A stretch of DNA of 64,000 nucleotides from Symbiodinium natans (Eukaryota > Sar > Dinophyceae > Suessiales > Symbiodiniaceae): positions 206,001 to 270,000 of the forward strand of contig CAJNDS010002497.1 of the NCBI GenBank assembly GCA_905221605.1, in the 5' to 3' direction. Under the pieces are notes generated by a model, which was given only the letters and a program-made list of their open reading frames with translations, had not been told where the DNA came from and ran no database searches. This document shows, piece after piece, positions 40,616 through 53,100 of this stretch; position 1 is the first letter of the stretch; each line of letters opens with the position of its first letter. Both the position numbers and the translations under genes were made by a program.

Positions 40616-43600
40616 CCAGCCGCTGCTCGTCCCACTCCAGCTTGCTGAAGGCCAGGATGCGACTGGTGATGAAGGCCACCTCGCTTTACACGGGTTAGGG
40701 TTTAGGGTTTAGGGTTTAGGGTTTAGGGTTTAGGGTTTAGGGTTTAGAGTTTAGGGTTTAGGGTATAGGGTTTAGGGTTTAGGGTTTAGGGTTAAGGGTT
40801 TAGGGTTTAGGGTTTAGGGTTTAGGGTCTAGGGTTTAGGGTTTAGGGTTTAGGGTTTAGGGTTACTTTACGTGGGGTGATGCGGAAAGCATGAGGGTCCT
40901 GTTGTCTTGGCTACACTCAGAAGGGTAGCTAACAATTAAATTTTTTAGCTGCCTTACTAAGAAACCCAATAAACCCAAAAAGGCTAAGGATCTAAGGTTA
41001 CAGTAAAGTACCACAAAGTTACCTTCTGGTTGATTTTGAAGCTTAATGTCCAGCATGTGCCTGAGAAAACAGGGTCCCAACTCTAATTTCCATTTGCTCC
41101 CTGTAAACAACGCGTGTTAGGTGATGCACTGTTCTGAGTTTCTTGCCGGGAGAAGGGAGCCTCCGGATTCAAGCATTTAACAGGGGGTTTAGGGTTTAGG
41201 GTTTAGGGTTTAGGGTTTAGGGTTTAGGGTTTAGGGTTTAGGGTTTAGGGCTTGATTGAAGTTTTTGGGGGACCCTAAACCCCAAAAGACCCAACCCTGA
41301 GGCCCCCGAAAGCCTCAGCAAAACTCCCGAAAACCCTTGAAAACTCTTCAAAAAAACCGAAGTGCTCCTCAACCTCTCACCCTAAACCCTAAACCCTAAA
41401 TCCGAAACCCTAAAAGAACCTCGGCTGGCGGCCTTACAGTCCGTGGATCCATCCCGCACCCGCGAGATCTCGTAGAAGGCCTCTTCTGGCTTTGTGCTTG
41501 CGGCTGCGTTCTGGCTCTTCGGGGTCTTTTAGGTGCGGCTTCGGGTTTAGGGTTTAGGGTTTAGGGTTTAGGGTTTAGGGTTTAGGGTTTAGGGTTTAGG
41601 GTTGAGGGTTGAGGGTTTAGGGTTTAGGGTTTAGGGTTAAGGGTTCAGGGTTTAGGGTTTAGGGTTTAGTGGAAGTTTGGGGGTTCGGTAGAGGTTCTTA
41701 GGGATCCCTCGGGTTTCGCTTGAGGTTCTTCGGGATTCTTGGGGTTCCGGCTAGAGCCCGCAATGCACCCTAAGCCCACAAGCCTCATGAAGCGCCTCTC
41801 CCCGTCAGCGCCACCCTCGCACCCCTAAACCCTAAACCTTAAACCCTAAACCCTAATTAAACCCTAAACCCTAAACCCCAAACCCTAAACCCTAAACCCC
41901 TAAACCCTAAACAGCCAAGTGTCATCGCTCTTCCAGAAGTCACGGTACGAGGTGGTTGCCTTCAAAAGGCAGGCACGTCCATAGCCGGGCCAGGGTGGGC
42001 CTTGTGGGGGTTTGTAAGGCCAGTAGGCACTTTTATGGTTTGTTTCGGGTTGATAGGCCCTGAACCCTGAACCCTGAACCCTGAACCCTGAACCCTGAAC
42101 CCTGAACCCTGAACCCTGAACCCTGAACCCTACACCCTAAACCCTAAACCCTAAACCCTAAACCCTAAACCCTAAACCCTAACCCTAAACCCTAGACCCT
42201 AAACCCTAAATAGGGTTCATAGGGTAGGGCAGTCGTAACTTCAACACGGGTCGGTCTGCTGCAACGACTGCCGCTACAGTAGCTGGACACTTTAGGGTTA
42301 CGGTTGGGGTTTAGGGTTTAGGGTTTAGGGTTTAGGGTTTAGGGTTTAGGGTTTAGGGTTTAGGGTTTAGGGTTTAGGGTTTAGGGTTTAGGGTTTAGGG
42401 TTTAGGGTTTAGGGTTTAGGGTTTAGGGGTGAGGGTTTAGGGGTTAGGGGTTAGGGTTTAGGGTTTAGGGTTTAGGGTTTAGGGTTTAGGGTTTAGGGTT
42501 TAGGGTTTAGGGTTTAGGGTTTAAATTTAGGGTTTAGGGTTTAGGGTTCAGGGTTCAGGGTTTAGGGTTTAGGGGTTGGAGCCTTGTTCTTCGCGCCTCT
42601 TCGGTCGATGTCGCGGCTGCAGTTGAACCCCCCAAAACAAACAGACACAAAGGGCTGAAGAGCTTGGGGCTTAGGAGACACACATCCATACTCTGAGCCC
42701 CCCTAAAGCCCTGAAGCCCCAAACCCAACCCTGAATCCCTAAACCCCAAACCCTTTAAGCCCCAAACCCGAAACCCCAAACCCTAAGCCCCAAAGCCCCA
42801 AAGCCTAAACCTGAACCCTACCTTTCTGCGGGCCTGCGGGTCAAGGTAGCCCCAGACTCTGGAGACCACCTCTTCAGTACCTCGGGCAGTTGGGAGGAGG
42901 GGGAGGGTTTATAGAAATTATGTAGGGTTGTCGTAGGGTTGTCCTTTTTTTTGCAGGATTTGGGGGGGTGGGGGTTTGCTTCATTGGGGGCGGGAGGGGG
43001 GGGTTTTGCTTCTTTGGGGGTTGGGCGCAGGGGGCACAGGGGGCGGGGGGGTGGGCGGGGGCCCGAAAGGGCAGGAAAGTTGGGGCCTTGTGGAGCCTTC
43101 AAGGCATGTCTCTGTAAAGCTGCTAGATTCTTCGGAGGATTATTGTAGCCCATCGATGTTGCAAGTTCTGAGTGAATCACATGTACTGCTTGGTACCTTA
43201 GGGTTTAGGGTTTAGGGTTTAGGGTTTATAAGGGTTCAGGGTTTGGGGGTTAGGGGTTTAGGGTTTACAGCTCCGGGGCTTCCAGGGTCGAAGGTTTCCT
43301 GACGCAGCTTTTGACTACAGGGATGGGCGTTTCAGGGCAACGGGTTTAGGGTTTGCGGGATTGAGGGTTGGTTGAAGGCGGAAAGAGTTTAGTCATTTAG
43401 GTTTTCAGGTTTTCATAAACCCTAAACCCTAAACCCTAAACCCTAAACCCTAACCGTGCAGGCGGGGTGCATGTAGGCGGCGGCCCGCAACAGGTTTCGA
43501 AGGTGTAAGGGCCGCCCCAGCACTTGGTGAAACCTCTGCCAGGCAGGGTTAGGGTTTAGGCTTTAGGCTTTAGGGTTGAGGGTGTCGGGTTTCGGGTTTG

Positions 43601-45295
43601 GGGTTTAGGCTTTAGGGCTTAGGCTTTAGGGTTGAGGGTGTCGGGTTTCGGGTTTGGGGTAGGGGGTACATACGGGATTTGAGGCTACAGGGTTGAGGAC
43701 TTTAGGATTTTAGGACTTGTAAGGCTGAGTTCTAGGGTTTACATCAAAGTTTACACCCTTAGTGACGTGCAGTTCCCTTGCTTCTGGTGCTAGACGGATT
43801 TCTTGCTCTTTTCATCAGCCTGACCCCACACGCACCCTAATTGGCAGCACTGGGAAGCTGCAAACGCCGACTCTGACCAACTACCAGTAGTTCTGAATTG
43901 CAAACTCGCCCTAAACCCTCAACATTCCCTAAACCCTAAACCCTAAACCCTAAACCCCAAACCCCAAACCCTAAACCCTAAACCGGCCTTGGCTGCCGAA
44001 CTGCCGGGCGTCGCAGCACAAGTGCTCCGGGTAGTCCTGCCATGCGGGTTCAGGGTATGGCCCGCATAGGCGAACAGGGAAGTAACATGGAGGTTTAGGG
44101 TTTAGGGTTTAGGGTTTAGGGTTTAGGGTTTAGGGTTTAGGGTTTAGGGTTTAGGGTTTAGGGTTTAGGGTTTAGGGTTTAGGGTTTAGGGGAGGTTCCT
44201 ATAGCAAGGATGATACTATATCTGGGTGTTTTAGGGGTACCCCTATTTCGGGAAATGCCCACATGGGGTATGGTGTCGCGCACCTAGAATGGGCGGGCCT
44301 TTCTGGAAAGATTTTCTAAGTAGGTAATTGACGCGAGTTTAGGCCTAAACCCTCAACGGAATAGGTTACGGTAGTTTTTTCGACACGGTCTGGGGTGGGT
44401 GGGAAACCCTAAACCCTAAACCCTAAACCCTAAACCCTAAACCCTAAACCCTAAACCCTAAACCCTAAACCCTGTGCAGATGGCCCTCCACAGTCGGCGC
44501 ATGCCAGCTCCCTGCGCATAAACCCTAAACCCTAAACAAAACCACCAGCTGGCAGATACGACACAAACTCTCTCAAGGGGATCCAGGGGATCCTCAACCC
44601 AGGGTGCCATGAAACACCCTGAACCCGAGGTTTAGGGTTTAGGGTTTAGGGTTTAGGGTTTAGGGTTTAGGGTTTAGGGTTTAGGGTTTACGGTCCCCGT
44701 AGAAGCAGTCGTACTTCTGGCCCTGTGCGAGTTGGAGGGCCAGAAGCACCTGACAGGGTCGCAGCTTCGTGGAGGGTGAAAACAGAAGAGGCAAACCCTA
44801 AACCCTACACCCCGACAGCAAAAACACACTTCTCCCAAAAGGGGGTGCCCCAAGATCCCTAAACCCTAAACCCTAAACCCTAAACCCTAAACCCTAAACC
44901 CCAAACTCTCATGTATCATGATAGTAAGTGTTGCCGGGGGGGTGGGGGGGGGGGGGGCGGAACCGTCAAGCCTAAACCGTATGAAGTCTGGGTGCTTAAG
45001 GTTTGCTGTCTTTGGGGGTCGTTTAGGGTTGAGGGCTTGGGGCTTACTTAGGGTTTAGGGTTTAGGGTTTAGGGTTTAGGGTTTAGGGTTTAGGGTTTAG
45101 GGTTTAGGGTTTAGGGTTTAGGGTTTAGGGTTTAGGGTTTAGGGTTTAGGGTTTAGGATTCAGGCATGGGTTCTCCAGAACGACAGCGCTCCAGCACTGC
45201 TTGCAACTTCATGAAGAGCGTGATCTCTACCTAGTGAGCACCCTCTGAAAGGCTCCTCTTAAGCCCCCTAAACCCCAAACCCTAAACCCTAAACC

Positions 45296-45337
<42 letters not shown>

Positions 45338-46957
45338 CCCAAGGGTTAGAATGTCCCCAGGGCCTACCGAGATACTCCCCCTGAAGCCCTTAGGAAAATA
45401 CTTTTTTGTTAGATTCTTGAGGTTTCACACAAACTAAACACCCTAAACCCTAAACCTAAACCCGAAACACGACAGATCTCGTAAAAAGTACGAGCCCCGT
45501 CCCACAACTCGTCCACCAGGGTTCAGGGTTTCGGGGTCTACGTACCTTCTGTCCCCCTCCTGCATGTCGGAAGTAAGGAAAGATTCATTTGCGACAAAGA
45601 CCCAACATTGAAACGACTCTGCACGTAGACGCGTTGCTCTCTCAGCAACAACGCCCTAAACCCTAAACCCTAAACCCTAAACCCTAAACCCTAAACCCTA
45701 AACCCTAAACCCTAAACCCTAAACCCTAAACCCTAAACCCTAAACCCGAAACGCCAGCAGCACAGGGAACCTGCGCCAAGCATGGCAGCTGCATCGGCGG
45801 GCACTGACCTCCGAGTGGGGTGGGGTGGCGGCTTCATTGGGCTGATATTCTGTAAGCCCGAAGCATAAGCCCTAATCCCTTTAACCCCTAAACCCTAAAC
45901 CCTACACCCGAAACCCTAGGGTTTAGGGTTTAGGGTTTAGGGTTTAGGGTTTAAGGTTTATGCCTGAACCCAGGACCCTAAAAGCCTATCTACAAGCAAT
46001 AAGCAAAGAACATCTGTAGATCAACTAGAACGAGCTCTCTGGGTTCAGGGTGCAAATCGGGTGCTTCATATGATAATGTTTTAGTATAGGGTGTTCGGAT
46101 TCAGGGTTCAAGGCTGAGGGTCTAGGGTCGAGTACATGGGCCTGGACAGCCGCAAATGGGTGGGGTGCGCTGTTCACCTCTCATCTAAAGTCATGCTTGT
46201 TGGGGTTAGGGTTTAAGGTTTAGGGTTTAGGGTTTAGGGTTTAGGGTTTAGGGTTTAGGGTTTAGGGTTTAGGGTTTAGGGTTTAGGGTTTAGGGTTTAG
46301 GGTACAGCTAGAACCCGGCAGGGACGTTGCTTCAGTTGACTCTAGGCGTGGCCCGGTGCATGTTTAGGCTACGGGATGTCGTTGAGGCTGAAGCAGCCTG
46401 ACTGCAAGAGGCAGCTATCGGAAATGGCTACGTTTTGCTGAGTACAAGTCACAGAGGAAAGAATACCGGGTAACAACCCTAAACCCTAAACCCTAAACCC
46501 TAAACCCTAAACCCTAAACCCTAAACCCTAAACAAACCCTAAACCCTAAACCCTGGAGTTCCAGTCAGTCACTGGAACATCCCGTGTTCTTAGCCCACCG
46601 TGGTCATTGACGGTAAGCTCCTCATGCTCGGTCCCTGGAAGCATCGGGTGCTCAGCAAAACACTGCCTCGACTCTCTGGCCCGAAGCCCCTCCAAAAAAA
46701 GAGGGTTTAGGGTTTATTTAGGGTTTAGGGTTTAGGGTTTAGGGTTTAGGGTTTAGGGTTTAGGGTTTAGGGTTTAGGGTTTAGGGTTTAGGGTTTAGGG
46801 TACCAGTACCTCCCAAACCCTCCAACCCTCCAACCCTCCAACCCTCCGACCCTCCGACCCTCCAACCCTGAACCCTAGTCGGCGCCTCCTGATTTCGCCA
46901 CTGTTGCCCTGCTGCGTCTTTGGCAGGGGTCGTAGGCGAGCGCCCCATGGCTCCCAT
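40616..46957 (-). CDS. unidentified minus-strand gene, start near 46957, many small exons
   Basis: Exon 46957-46889 starts ATG (MGAMGRSPTTPAKDAAGQQW) and ends before a GA donor. Exon 46689-46552 follows a poly-T TTGGAG|G acceptor, reads EHPMLPGTEHEELTVNDHGG and ends G|GTTTAGGG. Exon 46401-46373 (SGCFSLNDI) and exon 45808-45771 (SVPADAAAMLGA) continue in phase. Further likely exons: 45521-45478 (LWDGARTFYEICRVS), 45230-45170 (TLFMKLQAVLERC), 44749-44692 (LLALQLAQGQKYDCFYG), 44036-43984 (DYPEHLCCDARQFGSQG), ~41503-41438 (EEAFYEISRVRDGSTD) and 40679-40616 (VAFITSRILAFSKLEWDEQ). The first four junctions are phase-consistent; later joins are not proven. Three of these exons end at a telomeric GTTTAGGG and one at its GTTTAGG variant. 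Family unknown. Confidence 0.45.
40695..40862 (+). repeat. (TTTAGGG)n array, ~24 units
   Basis: Long array with a few TTTAGAG, TATAGGG and TTAAGGG variants, lying just outside the acceptor of exon 40616-40679. Confidence 0.95.
40863..41437. repeat. dispersed repeat and ITS arrays
   Basis: 40905-40975 is homologous to 2590-2645. 40980-41160 unassigned. TTTAGGG 41187-41252. CCCTAAA 41382-41415. Confidence 0.6.
41545..43983. repeat. long ITS blocks
   Basis: TTTAGGG 41547-41672; CCCTAAA 41825-41910; eleven CCCTGAA units 42058-42130 turning into CCCTAAA to 42215; a very long TTTAGGG block 42303-42570 (~38 units with a few breaks); CCCTAAA-like text 42720-42815; TTTAGGG 43200-43230; CCCTAAA 43418-43452; an ~80-bp TTTAGGC block duplicated at 43557 and 43605; CCCTAAA 43925-43983. 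Unique parts 42580-42720 and 42820-43195 have no supported exon. Confidence 0.8.
44095..44690. repeat. ITS arrays
   Basis: TTTAGGG 44095-44188 (perfect, 13 units), CCCTAAA 44403-44473 and 44518-44533, TTTAGGG 44630-44690. Segment 44195-44400 contains GGGGTACCCCT palindromes, also seen at 53238. Confidence 0.85.
44750..45770. repeat. ITS arrays and TA microsatellite
   Basis: CCCTAAA 44858-44900, TTTAGGG 45047-45155 (perfect), CCCTAAA 45270-45298 running into a (TA)16 microsatellite (45299-45331), CCCTAAA 45655-45748. The exons at 45170-45230 and 45478-45521 lie between them. Confidence 0.85.
45885..46551. repeat. back-to-back ITS pair and arrays
   Basis: CCCTAAA (45890-45917) meets TTTAGGG (45918-45955) as ACCCTAGGGTTT. 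Then TTTAGGG 46205-46302 (14 units) and CCCTAAA 46475-46551, which reaches the exon boundary at 46552. Confidence 0.85.
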
Positions 46958-47157
46958 GGACAAATGCAAGGGTTTGGGGCTTAGGGTTTAGGGTTTCGGG
47001 TTTAAGGCTTAGGGTTTAGGGTAGAAATGTAAGGTTTAGGGTTTAAGGAATATGGTTTAGGGTTTAGAGGTATGGGTTTCTGGGCGTGAGGGCTCTAAGG
47101 CTTTGAGGGTCTTACGGTTTTTCGACTGGGGGGATTCGGGCTTTTAGGCTTTAGGCT
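46690..47157. repeat. ITS array and CCCTCCAA repeats
   Basis: TTTAGGG 46704-46800, then nine AACCCTCC-type units (46815-46870) and TTTAGGG-like text 46975-47075. The first exon of the 46957 gene lies between them. Confidence 0.8.
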
Positions 47158-50100
47158 TTAGAATTTAGGGTGCAGGGTGACTGAGAAGCTCCCTCCTCGT
47201 TTCTCAGTGGGATGAAGCTGAGCCTGTGACAAGCGCTGCAACTCCAGTTCTGCTAGCTTGCTTTGCGAAAGAAGGGCCCTAAACCCCAGACCCTCACCCT
47301 AAAACCCTCAAACCCTAAAATGGCAAAACCCTAAAACCGTAACACCCTGAAATCCTAAAACCCTAAACCCTAAAATACCCTAACACCCCAAAACCCACAA
47401 CCCCCAAAACCATAAACCGCTTTCAGCGCGACGAGCCTCGAAATGTTGAGGCTGAGGAGAGGGCACAAGAAGGAAAGAGCTAAGCTAACCCGATGGGGCT
47501 GACAGGGGTTTAGAGGTTTAGGACGTCGAACTTCAGGAACCTAGCAATGGGGTGCCCTTTTTGAGGTTGAGTCAGCAGGGATCCTACGTACCTTCAATAA
47601 CGGACAAAAGACACTTCCTGGACGTCCTAGAATCCTCTGGAATCTCCTCGAAGGGGACTTTGCGTACGCACATGCTCTGAAAGAAGGTGAAAGTGTACTT
47701 CCAAGCTCAGCAAAGAAAGTGGGCAAAAGGAAGCATGCCCTTCCCCCATCTCTGTTTTGCTCACGAGACGCGGTGCCTGGCGGCAATAGCCTGGGACCAC
47801 AACTGGTGCGAGGTGTTCGTCTCAGAATGAGTACCGAGGCTGTGTGTGTAGATTAAAGCTCTTTGTCGATGATGGTTATAAGAAGAACAGAAGTAATCAT
47901 GGTTATAAGAATAACAGAAGTACTCCCCGATATTTGGGGCCTATTGTATGTCTTTTTGACAGCCATTGGCATCTTCCGGTAAGCTGCCTTGCCGGCAGTG
48001 AAACGTCGTGTCTCCTGCCTGACCGCCGGCGGAGCCCAACCCTAAAACCTACAAACCCTACAAGCCCGAAAGAAACCCCTAAACAACCCTAAACAACCCT
48101 GAAATATATAACCCGAAAGAAACCCTAAACAACACTTTAAACAAAAACTAAACAACCCTGAAATAACCCGAAAGAAACCCTAAACAATTCAAAAAATAAC
48201 CCTAAAACACCCCTAAGCCTCACTTGAAGACTCCGCCGGTCGAGTTGAGCTGTGTAGAGTGGTCGGTATTGCCATGGACGGTGTACTGGTCGTAGGTCTT
48301 GTCCTGGAGCCCTAAACCCTAAACCCTAATCCCTAAACCCTAAACCCTTACGGGGTAAGTTTCGAGGGGCTGCTGAAAGGTTTAGGCTTGAGGAGATTGA
48401 GTTTAGGGTTTTGCGGTTTAGGATTTGGGGTTTAGGGTTTGGGTTTAGGGCCGAAGTTTGGGGTTTAGGGTTTCCCCTAAACCCTATCCACCCTAGAAAC
48501 CCAAAACACTGATGCTTGAAGGGACGTCAAAAGCTTGCGGGAGAGTCGGTAACTGACTGTCCCCGGACTGCTTGGGTTTTGGGTTTGGGGTTTGGGGTTT
48601 GTTTGGGTTTTGGGGTTTGTTTGGGTTTTGAGGTTTGTTCGGGTTTTGGCGTTTGTTTGGGGTTTGGGGTTTGGGGAAGGGTTTGGGGTTTGGGGCTTGG
48701 GGCTTGGGGCTTGGGGCTTGGGGCTTGGGGCTTGGGGCTTGGGGTTTGGGTCTAATTAGGGTTTAGGGTTTAGGGTTTGGGGTCAGGATTTTATATCATT
48801 AATAGGGGCAAAGGGGAGAACGTGACCACCCAGAAGTTAACGTGGGATTTTCTGGAGAGCGAAGCGTGCGGGCTAATTTTAATACTAAATTGGTAATGAA
48901 AGCACGCAACTTAGTCGTAAAATTAACCCGCCCAAAAGACCCCCAAATTCAGGTATTGTAAGAAGGTTTTCGTGCACTCACTTGTTCACTTACAAAATCC
49001 CCATAAATATATACTAAATTTAGGTCTTTTGCCCACAGTTGTTGATGGTTGACTTCACGCTTACCTGTCATTCACCTCTTTTTTTAGTGTTTTTCATGCC
49101 CCAATAGTAAATGTAAATATCTCGTTGTTGCTAAAACGTCATCAAATTTCATTCGTTCTTGTATATTCATTTATCTGAATATTAGTAACACACATGACAC
49201 AACCTGCCTTTTTGCATTTTCAAAGTCAAAGTACTAGAACACCCAAGTATAGAAACTTAACATGACAACATTATTCGTGTTGTATGATTTAGTTCTGTTT
49301 GAAATATGAACTTTCAGAATTAAGTAACACTACATACATATATATATACAGTGCGTTCAGGGAAAATCTAACATCTCCAACGGAAGAAAAGCAACGCTAA
49401 ATATCATCTGTATGCTTTCCGACAAGCTTTCTGATTCCTATAAATTTGAATTTGTGAAATATGTGTACTTGTTTAATTTAAAATACATCAATATACCCCT
49501 TCATAAACATATTCAGACAATTAATTAACCCATCTGTTTGTCTAGACTATGATTTAAAATCCGTTCGAGCTGTTGCATGTAAGTACTCACCAGACATTCT
49601 AGAATACTGTAAGTCATTGTCTAATTGAATCTTTTGAACTTCATTATGAATTCTTCCTTTCACAATAGCTAGTTGAATTATCCAACTGATTTTAAAATTC
49701 ATCAGGCATTCACATTAATTCAAAACCAGTGGAATTTGTATAACATCCTTAAAATCTTGATGAATACCCTCTGCAAATTCTTCATGATATTGACATGAAA
49801 TCTTGTCTTTACCGTGACATTTACCTTTACCTCAATTAGTATGTGACGTTACAAAATCACTAAGATTCATCTTCTCTTCTGGAAGATATTGTCCCATACT
49901 TTAACTTGAAATTCTGTTATGTGCTTTTCTTCTTATGTAAACTTAGAATGATAGATACTATGTGGGTTGCACACCGATCCAACAATATTATGAACTGATA
50001 ACTTCTTTTGACGCTAACTTTGAAGTACATGCAGATGCATATCACGGGTTTAGGGTTTAGGGTTAGGGTTTAGGGTTTAGGGTTTAGGGTTTAGGGTTTA

Positions 50101-53100
50101 GGGTTTAGGGTTTAGGGTTTAGGGTTTAGGGTTTAGGGTTTAGGGTTTAGGGTTTAGGGTTTAGGGTTCAGGGTTCCACACCGAGACGCTGCAGTGAACC
50201 CAAGGTCCGCACCAGAAGTGCTGGAAAACACCGGCAAAACCTCATACACAAACCCTAAACCCTAAACCCTAAACCCTAAACCCTAAACCCTAAACCCTAG
50301 ACCCCAAAACCCCAAACCTCAAACCCCAAACACCCTAAACCCGAAACGCTAAACCCCAACACCCAAACTCTAAAACCTGAAGCGCAAAACCCTAGAACCC
50401 CAAAACCCAAAACCCAAAATCTAAAACCCTAAGCCCTAAACCCTAAACCCCAAAAAACCCAAAACCTCAAACCCTAAACCCAAACATGATGTGCCAAATG
50501 AGCTGATTACAAGCATCAGCTGTTCACTGATATGAATCGCATTGACTCCCAGTCCACGTCAACCCTAAACCCTAAACCCGAAACCCTAAACTACCCCTAA
50601 CCCCTAACCCTAAACCCTACAACCCAAAGCCCAAAATCCCAAACCCCAAAACCCTAAAACCCCCAAACCCAAAAACCCCAAACCCTAAACCCCAAAACTC
50701 CAAACCCTAAACCCCAAACCCCAAACCCAAAACCCCAAACCCTAAACCCGACACCCTAAACCCTAAACCACAAGCCCCCTACAAGCTGCTTCCAGGGCAG
50801 TCCCTCGAGTACATCTCCCATCGGGAAGCCGGGAAGACGTGCCTGCAACGGTCCGAGGGGTTTAGGGCTTAGGGCTTAGGGTTTAGGGTTTAGGGTTTGA
50901 GGGTTCAGGGTTCTGGGTTCAGGGCTCTGGGTTCAGGGCTCTGGGTTCTGTGTTTAGGGTTGGGTTGAGGAGGGTTTTGGGTTTAGTGGTTTGGGCTCAA
51001 AGGTTCCGGGTCGGTAGGGGCCCCCATATTGCTACAAAGGCGTGGCGGCCTTGCACTGCGCGAGGGCTTGGGCTTAGGGATTCGTGAGGTTCCCGAACAT
51101 CTCAAAAACCTGAAGCGACCTAACCGTCTTTGCTTGAAATTATAGGGGATCCGAAGTATGGGCCACCATACGGCCCCAAGGTTCCAACCTTAGAAACCAA
51201 AATAGGCATCAGCCTGGGGAACATTCAGCCGTTGAACCGGCAAGTTAGGGTTTAGGGTTTAGGGTTTAGGGTTTAGGGTTTAGGGTTTAGGGTTTAGGGT
51301 TTAGGGTTTAGGGTTTAGGGTTTAGGGTTTAGGGTTTAGGGTCCCGAACGGATACGTCGGCCATGTGACCATAGACTATTGACCCGGTTTAGGGTTTAGG
51401 GCTGAGGCCATGAGACCTACCAGCTCTGCCCATAGGAAGGAGAGGAGCACCACTAGACCACTAAATCCTTAAACAGATTTAAACAAAAAAAACTATCAAC
51501 TGTACTCAACATGTGGAGAACATGTTCCCCCATATTCCCTTGGGTGCTAAATATGAATACACGTTACTACTGTTTGCTTAACCACCCCAACAAAGCAAAA
51601 TAAACAATCCCCTTATCACCCTTTTAGGGAAGAATAGATTTCCTTTTTGGGGGGTTCCGAAGCAAACAGTAAATAGAAAACAAACGATCCCTAACCCCTA
51701 AACCCTAAACCCTAAACCCTAAACCCTAAACCCTAAACCCTAAACCCTAAGGTGTTTTGGTAGGGGTACTGCTGGGCCACCGGGAAAAGATGCTGCTGGG
51801 CGCACTTGTTCCGCTCGTACCACTTGCGGTCCACGATCTTCCCGGCATGGCTCTCGTCCTGTTTAGGGTTTAGGGTTTAGGGTTGAGGGTTGAGGGTTGA
51901 GGGTTTAGGGTCCAACTCTTCTGAGGTGTCAAGCTCGGAAGCCTCCTGATACCCTAACCCCTAAACGACCCTATACATAAACTTTGAAACCTCCAGTGTA
52001 AGCTCTGACACTCATAACACTTTTTTCCCCATAAGCCCTTAACTGCATCCCAAACCCACGTTTCCAGCTGGGCCCTTAAAACCCCCTTGAATGAGATTCC
52101 TAGCCATGATCCTCTTAAAACCCTAAACCCCTAAACCCCTGAACCCTAAACCCTAACCCCTAAACCCCTAAACCCCTAAACCCCTAAACCCCTAAACCCC
52201 TAAAGCCTAAACCCTAAACCCTAAAGAGCATACCTTGGCAGTGACTTGGAGTTTGCGAGTTTACGGGCTTGGGGTTTCCTTGAGCCCCTTAAAACCCACT
52301 GCGTCCGCCTTGAGGGGTCCTTTGGGATCAGGGCTTCAAGGCTTTAAAGGGTTTAGGGTTTAGGGTTTAGGGTTTAGGGTTTAGGGTTTAGGGTTTAGGG
52401 TTTAGGGTTTAGGGTTTAGGGTTTAGGGTTTAGGGTAAGGCTTTAACGGGTTAAAGGGTTAAAAGGGCAATAAGGCACTGCAGGTGTCAGAAGTGCATGG
52501 CAGTTGACCTCGCATGTGCACTTAAGAGCCCTACTGTGGAGAAAGACCTGTATCTGCTCTCTAGGATGGTTTAGGGTTTAGGGTTTAGGGTTTAGGGTTA
52601 GGATCCGCGAACTTAAGAGCACTACTTCGGAGTAAAACAAAAACCTACGTTTTACGAGCTGCGATGGGAAGCCAGAACCAAAAAATGAATTAATCCAAAT
52701 CCCAGAGAGATACCTCACAAAGCCGCGGGTGTCCCCTGAACCAAATTGCCCCCAACAGGGTTTGGGGCTTAGGGCGTTTAGGGTTTAAGGTTTTGTGGTG
52801 TTTAGGGTTTAGGGTGTCAGGGGTTTAGAGTTTAGGGTTAGCGCCACCACGCCCGCCAGCCTTCTCTATTCGAGAGTCGTTGGCCATTCGAATGTCCTGT
52901 GCTCCCCACCAACTAAACCCTAAACCCTAAACCCTAATCCCTAAACCTTAACCCCTATACCCTAAACCCTCGAATCCGGGCTTCGGGAACTTAAGATCCA
53001 GGTGGATGGATTCGGGCCCCAGGAGCTTGCAAGCCAATCCCCCACACGCTAGTTTAAGAGATGCTTCCAACACCCCTATATGGGGGTTAAACCCTAATCC

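Noticed and set aside
52254-52300. [14 protein letters not shown] as a XAP5 exon
   Set aside because: Acceptor and donor exist, but adding it breaks the family spacing that the 27-bp exon at 51919-51945 satisfies.
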